Assembly: GCA_947178085.1 (NCBI GenBank)
Contig: CAMWWS010000032.1
Location: forward strand, 1-13,681
Origin: an uncultured Lachnospiraceae bacterium
GTDB lineage: Bacteria; Bacillota_A; Clostridia; Lachnospirales; Lachnospiraceae
DNA length: 13,681 nucleotides
Direction: 5' to 3'
Shown: in pieces, positions 5,514-11,190 of the stretch
How the letters are laid out: every line of letters starts with the position of its first letter
Position numbering within the stretch: the first letter of the stretch is position 1
Program-made: the position numbers and the translations under genes
Notes under the pieces: generated by a model
Database searches by the model: none
What the model saw: only the letters and a program-made list of their open reading frames with translations
Told to the model about the DNA's origin: nothing

Positions 5514-5527
5514 GGGGTGCTTTTTTT
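5500..5527 (+). terminator. Strong intrinsic terminator before rtcB
   Basis: AAAAAGCACC (5500-5509) pairs perfectly with GGTGCTTTTT (5516-5525) around a six-base loop and continues into a run of seven Ts. It stands between the leader ORF and rtcB with no other promoter visible downstream, so rtcB and prfH transcription should depend on read-through. A near copy occurs at 8458-8482. Confidence 0.85.
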
Positions 5528-5566
5528 GTACCCATTTTTTAGAAAGAAAAGGAAAAGTAATAATTT

Positions 5567-6676
5567 ATGAAAACAATAAAAGGTATTTACGCCGAAGCGA
5601 AAATTTTCACAGATGATGTAGAAGAATACGCTGAGGCTCAGGTAAAAATGATATGCGATAACGAAGTTGCAGACGGCAGTACAATCTGTATGATGCCGGA
5701 CATACATCCCGGCAAGGTTGCTCCAATCGGACTTTCTATGACAATCACGGATAAAGTGATTCCGCAGTTTTTGGGTGTAGATATAGGCTGTGGCATGACC
5801 TGTGTAATGCTGAATAAGAATAATGCGGAGTTTCAGAAGTTAGACCGGATAATCCGGGAAAATGTACCGTCAGGCTTTGTCATTCGGAAAGAATCTCACC
5901 ATATGGCAGAAGAATTTTCTTATGAGGAGCTTCACTGTGTCCGCCATATTAACAGACAGAAAGCAGATAGAAGCCTTGGTACGCTTGGCGGAGGCAATCA
6001 CTTCATAGAGCTTGACAAAAGCGCTGACGGTTCCCTGTACCTTGTGGTACACACAGGCAGCAGGCATTTGGGAGAGGAAGTTGCGGAATATTACACGAAG
6101 CTTGCTAATAACTGTATGAAAGAGCAGGGAAAGGAAATTCCCTATTACATGAGTTATCTTGAGAGCGATAATAAGGAGGCTTATCTGGAAGATGTACAGG
6201 TTATTCAGCGATATGCCGAGTTGAACAGGCAGATTATCGTCCGGGAAATCTTAAAAGGGATGAAATGGAAAGCCGAAGAGAAGTTTTCAGTGGCGCATAA
6301 TTATATTGATGATTCTGGTATACTCCACAAAGGCTCTATTTTGGCACGAAGCGGAGTAAAAGTGGTTATTCCTGCAAATATGAAAGAGGGCATCATATTA
6401 GGGATTGGAAAAGGCAATGCGGAATGGAATTATTCGGCTCCGCATGGTTCCGGCAGGCGGCTAAAACGTGAGGACGTGAAGAATCAATATACTGTATCGG
6501 AATTTAAGAAGGAGATGAAAGGCATTTACAGCAGCTGCGTAGGGGCAGATACTTTGGATGAAGCGCCATTTGCCTATCGTTCCATAGCAGAAATTGCGGA
6601 GCAGGTCAAAGATACCGTAGAAGTAAAAGAGGTTTTGAAACCTGTCTACAATTTCAAAGCAGGGAGTAAAAGATAG
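5567..6676 (+). CDS. rtcB: RtcB-family RNA ligase
   Basis: A 369-residue GTP- and Mn2+-dependent RNA ligase that joins 2',3'-cyclic-phosphate or 3'-phosphate ends to 5'-OH ends, the ends left by many ribotoxins. Motifs: MPDIHPGK (43-50), the metal-binding GVDIGCGM (D72, C75), GGGNHF (N144, H145), VHTGSRHLG (H162), AHNYI (H244), and SAPHGSGRRLKR with the guanylated histidine (H293). The C-terminal PVYNFKAG carries a conserved lysine (K364). All key residues are present, and the length suits the short bacterial RtcB group that travels with PrfH rather than the roughly 408-residue E. coli RtcB. It precedes prfH by 80 bases on the same strand. Expression is probably controlled by the leader ORF and terminator upstream. 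No rtcA or rtcR gene is in the window. Confidence 0.96.
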   Translation: MKTIKGIYAEAKIFTDDVEEYAEAQVKMICDNEVADGSTICMMPDIHPGKVAPIGLSMTITDKVIPQFLGVDIGCGMTCVMLNKNNAEFQKLDRIIRENVPSGFVIRKESHHMAEEFSYEELHCVRHINRQKADRSLGTLGGGNHFIELDKSADGSLYLVVHTGSRHLGEEVAEYYTKLANNCMKEQGKEIPYYMSYLESDNKEAYLEDVQVIQRYAELNRQIIVREILKGMKWKAEEKFSVAHNYIDDSGILHKGSILARSGVKVVIPANMKEGIILGIGKGNAEWNYSAPHGSGRRLKREDVKNQYTVSEFKKEMKGIYSSCVGADTLDEAPFAYRSIAEIAEQVKDTVEVKEVLKPVYNFKAGSKR

Positions 6677-6721
6677 ATATTGAAGAGCTGAAATTAAATA
6701 ATAGAAATTAAAGAGTGGAAA

Positions 6722-6737
6722 TAGGCGTGAGAGCCTA
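6722..6737 (+). other. Small hairpin between rtcB and prfH
   Basis: TAGGC (6722-6726) and GCCTA (6733-6737) form a 5-bp stem around GTGAGA, directly before the prfH ribosome binding site (AGGAGG, 6741-6746). There is no T-run, so it is not a terminator. It could tune prfH translation or protect the rtcB mRNA end. Confidence 0.3.
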
Positions 6738-6756
6738 AACAGGAGGAATTTTATTT

Positions 6757-7347
6757 ATGATAGTTCAGATAAGCGCAGGGCAGGGACCGTCAGAATGCCA
6801 GCTGGCGGTTGCAAAACTGTTTGATGCGTTAAAAAGAGAATATGAAGATTTAGAAATAATATCGGACACTATAGGTTGTGAAAAAGGCTGCTTTGATTCC
6901 ATCCGTTTTAGGACGGAGCATGATTTAAGCGGTCTGGAGGGTACGGTATTGTGGATATGCCAGAGTCCATTCCGTAAGAACCACAAGAGAAAGAACTGGT
7001 ATGTAGATGTGAGTATTATCCCGGAGCAGACAGAGATTGCAGCAGACAAAGAATACCGAATCGAGAAGTTCCATTGTGGAGGCAAGGGCGGTCAGAATGT
7101 GAATAAAGTAGAAACCGGAGTTCGGATCATACATATTCCGACAGGGCTTGTATCACAGTCCACAGAGGAACGGAGCCAGTTCCAGAACAAGCGGAAGGCT
7201 ATGGAAAAATTACAGGAGAAGCTCGCTGATTTGCAGAAAGAACAGGAGGTGAAGCAGGTTAATGCCGCATGGAGAGAGCATAGCCGAATTGTCAGGGGGA
7301 ATCCGGTAAGGGTGTATGAAGGGGAGAAGTTTATCTTGAAAAAGTAA
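6757..7347 (+). CDS. prfH: Peptide chain release factor H (PrfH)
   Basis: A 196-residue class-I release-factor homologue. It holds the peptidyl-tRNA hydrolysis motif GGQ (111-113, in HCGGKGGQNVNKVETG) but lacks the codon-recognition domain of RF1 and RF2. The N-terminal ISAGQGPSECQLAVAK (5-20) and HKRKNW (76-81) are typical of PrfH. The C-terminus is basic and helical (about 145-175), as in other GGQ rescue factors. PrfH is encoded beside rtcB in many bacteria. Published work on the E. coli RtcB2-PrfH pair indicates that PrfH releases peptides from ribosomes cut in the 16S decoding centre, after which RtcB reseals the rRNA. A strong AGGAGG lies 10 bases before the start. It ends the apparent operon. 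It should be intact and functional. Confidence 0.96.
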   Translation: MIVQISAGQGPSECQLAVAKLFDALKREYEDLEIISDTIGCEKGCFDSIRFRTEHDLSGLEGTVLWICQSPFRKNHKRKNWYVDVSIIPEQTEIAADKEYRIEKFHCGGKGGQNVNKVETGVRIIHIPTGLVSQSTEERSQFQNKRKAMEKLQEKLADLQKEQEVKQVNAAWREHSRIVRGNPVRVYEGEKFILKK

Positions 7348-7399
7348 TATTATTTTATCATTCCTGCTGACAAACACTATGTTATGGCATTTATTGCTA

Positions 7400-7521
7400 T
7401 GATATAATAAGCTCAGGCTCGGCAGCCAGAGAAAACACAAGCGTTGCTTGTGTTACAAGAATTACTTCGTAATTCTTATTGGAATGATGTACTTCTATCG
7501 CTTCTAAGGCTATGATATAGT
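7400..7521 (+). promoter_or_regulatory. Two tandem extended -10 boxes before the 7554 gene
   Basis: TGATATAAT (7400-7408) and TGATATAGT (7513-7521) are extended -10 elements, and both are embedded in the same sequence GCTATGATATARTA. Neither has a good -35 box. Two palindromes lie between them. The second would start transcription about 25 bases before the ATG at 7554. The shared context suggests duplication of the promoter around the palindromes. Confidence 0.5.
7434..7477. repeat. Two adjacent perfect 9-bp palindromic hairpins
   Basis: AACACAAGC-GTT-GCTTGTGTT (7434-7454) and AAGAATTAC-TTC-GTAATTCTT (7457-7477) are perfect 9-bp inverted repeats with three-base loops, two bases apart and unrelated in sequence. 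Neither has a T-tract. They could be dispersed palindromic repeats or RNA-stabilising structures in the longer of the two transcripts of the downstream gene. Confidence 0.75.
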
Positions 7522-7553
7522 AGAAACATGAATCAGGATAAAGGAGCCGGAGA

Positions 7554-8237
7554 ATGAAGAGGATAATGATGGCCGGAGCGCTTGTTGTAATGATGATTTT
7601 AATGTATTGGTATGCGCAGAGCGGAGCAACATATCCGAAGGCGACGGTTGACACTTTGGGATTGGGAGAAAAGAAGTCAGATATTGTAAAAAAACTGAGT
7701 GACCAATGTATTGAGCTTTGGATAACTTTGCACGAAGCTGAGGAAAGTATATATAACACTCAGTTTTCACTACAGGAAACGCCGGATGGATATGAAGTAA
7801 TCTTATATGACAGAGAAGGGCGTGAGATTTATTCAGAGTGGTATCCGAAAGAACTTTGGGTTAAGGAAGTGGCGGAGAGCATTCTGGAAATCGGTATCAG
7901 CACGGGAAGTCCGGCAAGATATACTTTCTATTTTCGAAAAGAAGATGGAAAGATATCGGACACATTTTTTAATGCAAGGGTAGTTGGAGAAAAGTACATC
8001 GCGCACCGTCCCTTGGTTGGTGAACACTGGTATAATGCCCCGTTGATATTGACAGATATATTTGAAGAAGGGATTTTGTATCAGGAGATATATAAAGATT
8101 TCAGCGTAACAGCAGATTTGATGTCTGCAATCTATAGTATTGAGTTGATAGACGAAGAGCATATCATGTTGGAATATTGTACGGGAGAAGATTATTCAGT
8201 TGTAAATGAAGTGGTGGAAATAGAGAACACAAAGTAG
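7554..8237 (+). CDS. Hypothetical membrane-anchored or secreted protein
   Basis: A 227-residue protein of unknown family. Residues 1-20 (MKRIMMAGALVVMMILMYWY) form one hydrophobic segment with positive N-terminal residues, a membrane anchor or uncleaved signal. No lipobox cysteine follows, so it is not an obvious lipoprotein. The remainder is hydrophilic and acidic with alternating short beta-like stretches (DGYEVILYDREG, ARYTFYFRKEDG, HIMLEYCTG), suggesting an extracytoplasmic beta-rich domain. I recognise no catalytic motif. AAAGGAGCCGGAG precedes the ATG. It follows prfH on the same strand after 206 bases but has its own promoters, so a role in the repair system is not implied. It is probably a real gene: an intact frame with signal and binding site. 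Confidence 0.75.
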   Translation: MKRIMMAGALVVMMILMYWYAQSGATYPKATVDTLGLGEKKSDIVKKLSDQCIELWITLHEAEESIYNTQFSLQETPDGYEVILYDREGREIYSEWYPKELWVKEVAESILEIGISTGSPARYTFYFRKEDGKISDTFFNARVVGEKYIAHRPLVGEHWYNAPLILTDIFEEGILYQEIYKDFSVTADLMSAIYSIELIDEEHIMLEYCTGEDYSVVNEVVEIENTK

Positions 8238-8266
8238 GGAGTAATTAGTTCTTTTATAAAAGAATT

Positions 8267-8404
8267 ATGTGGATAATGTTACATAGCGCACAATATTCAG
8301 TGGCATATTTGCAGAAAATGGATGGAATCGTCACGTGCAAACAAGGTGATTATCAAGATGCAAAAATAAAAGTATGGAAACCGGAAACATTATCTGTGGG
8401 GTAG
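8267..8404 (+). pseudogene. C-terminal relic of a second PIN-domain toxin
   Basis: The open frame ends MDGIVTCKQGDYQDAKIKVW then KPETLSVG and stops at 8404. This matches the normal C-terminus of PIN toxins (D-G-I-V-T ... I-K-V-W-x-P-E-x-L) and is close to the relic at 421-510 (MDGVVTRNPNDYKAAEIKVW). Only about 45 codons remain and the catalytic N-terminal half is absent, so it encodes no active nuclease. The preceding 27 bases are AT-rich with no antitoxin gene. Substitutions such as TCKQ for TRNP suggest long decay or a different parent. It marks the right edge of the block that starts with the relic at 336-510. Confidence 0.7.
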
Positions 8405-8457
8405 ATGGAAAATATTTACTTGCTCTATTGTAGTTAATTGTATAGAAAGAGAAACTT

Positions 8458-8482
8458 AAAAGCACCTTTGGGGTGCTTTTTT
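8458..8482 (+). terminator. Intrinsic terminator, near copy of the rtcB-leader terminator
   Basis: AAAAGCACC (8458-8466) pairs with GGTGCTTTTT (8472-8481), followed by a T-run. The sequence matches 5501-5526 with one G fewer in the loop, and similarity extends upstream (AGAAAGAG in both). It should end transcription coming from the 7554 gene. Confidence 0.8.
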
Positions 8483-8525
8483 GATGTAAAGGGAGAGTTT
8501 TGATATGACATTGGTAAGTTTTTCG

Positions 8526-8690
8526 TTAAATTTCTTTTATGTCAGGGACAAATTCCGCTATGTCATTAAGTGTGAATCCCTCGCCTAATATATTCAATAT
8601 CATGTTTAGTGTATGTGTTGTGACAGATTGGTTTTTTTTTAATCGTTGAATCTGTGATCTCGAAGAACTAGAAGTAAAGAAAACGGCAAA
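8526..8690 (-). pseudogene. Unidentified coding relic
   Basis: On the minus strand a frame stays open for 54 codons between an in-frame stop (8691-8693) and its own stop (8526-8528). It reads like real protein: SSSSRSQIQRLKKNQSVTTH, then MILNILGEGFTLNDI and a final EFVPDIKEI. The first part looks like a helix-turn-helix-type segment. No start codon with a binding site is seen at its beginning; a Met lies only in the middle (MILNIL). It is therefore most likely the 3' remnant of a truncated gene. It sits 11 bases after the MATE stop codon on the same strand. I cannot name the family. The short plus-strand ORF 8505-8588 (27 codons behind GGGAGAG) overlaps it and looks less convincing. Confidence 0.4.
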
Positions 8691-8701
8691 TTATATCGGT
8701 A

Positions 8702-10033
8702 TCACGCCCTTTTATGACAAAACACAAACAGATAAACAGCCCAAAACATATTCACCAAAACCCAGCCGATACCGGTAGCAAAAGCAACTGCCGGAAGCTG
8801 ATAGTCCTGTATGAATATCCATGATAGTATAACACGCAGAGCAATATGACCCGCCGCACCTATAAATGGTATGGAGACTTTTTCAATTCCGTCTAAGTAT
8901 CCGGCAAACGTATTTCCGGTAAAACAGAATGTATAGAAAAGGGCAATAATGCGCAGATATGAAACAGCGTTTTGGTAGGCTGCTCCGTATGTGTGTCCCA
9001 GAATCAGAGTCACAGCATTAGAGGAAACCAGATACAAAATAACGGAACATACGATGCCGAGAGAAAAAAGAAGAACAAGACTGTCCCAAAAGCCTTTTTT
9101 TACACGGTCTTGTTTTCCTGCACCGTGATTTTGCGCGATGATAACAGACGTTGCGGCGGCGCCGCTGTCACCGAAAGAATTAGCATACCCTTCGATTCTT
9201 GTTGCAGCAGTATAGGCGGCAATCATTTCTGTTCCGGCTGCATTTACGGCACTTTGTACCATTAATTTTCCAATATAAAGACTCGCTTGATGAACACTTG
9301 TAACAATGCTGAAATGAAGCGTTTTTTGAATAAGGCTTTTATCCCATTTACAATCATTCTTGCAGCATCTTAAGTCCGGCAGTTTTATGTAAAAAATCAG
9401 AACGGAAAATACAGCGGATACTGCCTGTGAAAAAAAGGTTGCCCATGCAGCTCCGGCAATTCCCATGTGCAGTGTACCGACCATATAAAGATCCAGCCCC
9501 AGATTTATGACAACGGAAACAAGAAGAATATACAAAGACATAGAGGTATTTCCGGTTGCACGAAGAAGGGAATTGTAAAGGTTGTAAAGAAAAACAAAAG
9601 GAAGTCCAATCAGGACTATTCTAAGATAGCGGACTGTATAGTCCATAATCTCAGGCGGTGTCTGTGTCAAATGCAGTATTGGCATGAGAAAAAGCACAGC
9701 AAGAATGCTGATGCAGAAGGTGGTGATTGTTCCTAAAGTCAGCACAAGAAAATGCTCTGTACGGAACTTATTAATTTGTTTTCCGCCAAATAGCTCAGAA
9801 AAGATGATGGAAATTCCGGTACATGCTCCGACAATTGCAAATATAACCAGATTCATAATAGAACCGGCCACGCCGACGGAAGAGAATTCTAATTCACTGG
9901 CATATCGCCCAATTACAAAGGCATCAATTGTGTTATAGGTCTGTTGAAGAATATTTCCCAAAATCAAAGGGATAGCCAGGCGAATAATATGGCGCTTCAT
10001 ATTTCCATGTGTAAGAACAATATTTTTTTTCAT
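8702..10033 (-). CDS. MATE-family multidrug/metabolite efflux transporter
   Basis: A 443-residue, very hydrophobic protein with about twelve membrane segments in two halves, as in the MATE (NorM/DinF-like) exporters that expel organic cations or drugs in exchange for Na+ or H+. The N-terminal RLAIPLILGNILQQTYNTID (18-37), then FVIGRY and VGVAGSIMNL, is typical of MATE helices 1-2, and the second half repeats the pattern (HFSIVTSVHQASLYIG, AAYTAATRIE). Length is normal. GAAAGGAGC on the minus strand precedes the ATG by about 12 bases. It is transcribed divergently from a LysR regulator 195 bases away, the usual arrangement in which the regulator controls the transporter. The substrate cannot be predicted. 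Confidence 0.93.
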   Translation of the reverse strand: MKKNIVLTHGNMKRHIIRLAIPLILGNILQQTYNTIDAFVIGRYASELEFSSVGVAGSIMNLVIFAIVGACTGISIIFSELFGGKQINKFRTEHFLVLTLGTITTFCISILAVLFLMPILHLTQTPPEIMDYTVRYLRIVLIGLPFVFLYNLYNSLLRATGNTSMSLYILLVSVVINLGLDLYMVGTLHMGIAGAAWATFFSQAVSAVFSVLIFYIKLPDLRCCKNDCKWDKSLIQKTLHFSIVTSVHQASLYIGKLMVQSAVNAAGTEMIAAYTAATRIEGYANSFGDSGAAATSVIIAQNHGAGKQDRVKKGFWDSLVLLFSLGIVCSVILYLVSSNAVTLILGHTYGAAYQNAVSYLRIIALFYTFCFTGNTFAGYLDGIEKVSIPFIGAAGHIALRVILSWIFIQDYQLPAVAFATGIGWVLVNMFWAVYLFVFCHKRA

Positions 10034-10228
10034 TTTTATAACAATGCTCCTTTCTCAAGCACAAATTTTCAACATTCATGTTTTTCTCTTTATATTAGTG
10101 GGAAATTGCGTCGCAGCGTAAATATGGGTTTGCCCTGTGAACTATTTATAGTATAATGATTAATATACATTGAGAAAAGCGAAAATAAATCAACAATGTT
10201 TTGAGGAAATGTCAAAGAAGGGATTAAT
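10034..10228. promoter_or_regulatory. Divergent MATE/LysR control region
   Basis: For the regulator gene, TTGCCC (10130-10135) and TATAAT (10152-10157) are 16 bases apart. A GC-rich dyad in AT-rich surroundings, TGCG-T-CGCA (10107-10115) within TTGCGTCGCAGCGTAA (10106-10121), is the best candidate LysR-binding site and lies between the two genes. An inverted pair ACATTG (10168-10173) / CAATGT (10194-10199) lies in the regulator leader. The MATE promoter on the minus strand is unclear. Confidence 0.5.
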
Positions 10229-11107
10229 ATGGATTTGGAAAAAATGAAAACACTTTTATGTGTGCTGGAGCAGGGAAGCTTATCTGCAGCCGCAGAAATG
10301 ATGGGATATACGCCGTCAGGAATCAGCCGGATGATGGCGTCGCTTGAGGAAGAATTGGGTTTTGCCCTATTAATCCGTACACGTGAGGGCATCTGCCCAA
10401 CCAAGGAATGTGAACAGATGCTGCAAGTGATACGGAATTTTGTACGAAGTGGAAACGACTGTCTTCTTATGGCTGGAAAAATAAAGGGCATGGAGGTCGG
10501 TCATGTGGTAATTGGTACAGCGTACAGTGCTTTTTATAGTAAACTGGCCGTTTTGATCAAATCTTTTCATGAAAAATATCCGGGAATCAAAGTAGAGATT
10601 ATATCCGGATACAGCACAGAATTATTGGGAAGATTGAAAAGTCATCAATTGGATCTATGCATAATCAGTAAAAGAGATGAAGTGTCCGGATGGATTCCAA
10701 TCTGTAATGACCCTATGATGGCGTGGGTACCCAATGATCATCCTTTGGCAAATGAAAAAGGCGTTCCGGTGGAAGCATTTGCAAACGAAAAATACATTGA
10801 CACCTATCCGGATGCGGATATTGATAATGCACATATCTTTTCCGAATTAGGAATAATACCGAATACGCTTTTTTATACAAAAGACAGTTATGCGACCTGG
10901 CAGATGGTAGACGCCGGACTGGGAATCAGCATGAATAATAACCTAAACAGCAGAGAATGGCGTGGTAATGTGAAGGTTCTTCCTTTGATACCTGAGCAGA
11001 TCATAGAGATAGGCATTGCACATGACAGGGAAATGTCTTTGGCGGGTAAGACATTTTTGGATTTTTTAAAAGCAAATAAACCGAAAAGAAAAATGATGCA
11101 AAAATGA
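10229..11107 (+). CDS. LysR-family transcriptional regulator
   Basis: A 292-residue LysR-type regulator. The N-terminal winged helix-turn-helix is clear: MDLEKMKTLLCVLEQGSLSA, then AAEMMGYTPSGISRMMASLE (about 1-40), and the following ELGFALLIRTREGICPT. A linker helix leads to the substrate-binding domain (about 90-285), which opens with VGHVVIGTAYSAFYSKLAVL and contains KSHQLDLCII. The family normally controls the divergently transcribed neighbour, here the MATE exporter, in response to a small molecule; the inducer is unknown. GAAGGGA precedes the ATG. The gene ends inside the ATGATGCA repeat cluster that forms the upstream region of the next gene, so it may also affect that promoter, which is only a possibility. 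Confidence 0.94.
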   Translation: MDLEKMKTLLCVLEQGSLSAAAEMMGYTPSGISRMMASLEEELGFALLIRTREGICPTKECEQMLQVIRNFVRSGNDCLLMAGKIKGMEVGHVVIGTAYSAFYSKLAVLIKSFHEKYPGIKVEIISGYSTELLGRLKSHQLDLCIISKRDEVSGWIPICNDPMMAWVPNDHPLANEKGVPVEAFANEKYIDTYPDADIDNAHIFSELGIIPNTLFYTKDSYATWQMVDAGLGISMNNNLNSREWRGNVKVLPLIPEQIIEIGIAHDREMSLAGKTFLDFLKANKPKRKMMQK

Positions 11108-11148
11108 TGCAAAAAAGATACAAGAATGATGCATGAGGCATGTATAAT
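11093..11148 (+). promoter_or_regulatory. Promoter of the LTA-synthase-like gene with three ATGATGCA repeats
   Basis: ATGATGCA occurs at 11093-11100, 11104-11111 and 11126-11133, with start-to-start distances of 11 and 22 bases, one and two helical turns. A perfect TATAAT lies at 11143-11148 and no -35 hexamer is recognisable, so an activator bound to the repeats could recruit polymerase, or a repressor could block it. The first repeat and most of the second lie inside the end of the LysR gene. Confidence 0.55.
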
Positions 11149-11190
11149 AGCAATATAAAATAAGATAAAGTAAGATTGAGGGAAATCATT

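Noticed and set aside
5358..5566. A metabolite riboswitch or Y RNA in the rtcB leader
   Set aside because: No known riboswitch core is recognisable, and no Ro60/TROVE gene is present. The strong leader ORF explains the layout more simply.
8505..8588. A 27-codon ORF after the 8458 terminator with a GGGAGAG site
   Set aside because: It is antisense to a more protein-like frame, its sequence looks random, and the hydrophobic pattern is weak. It was kept only as a note.
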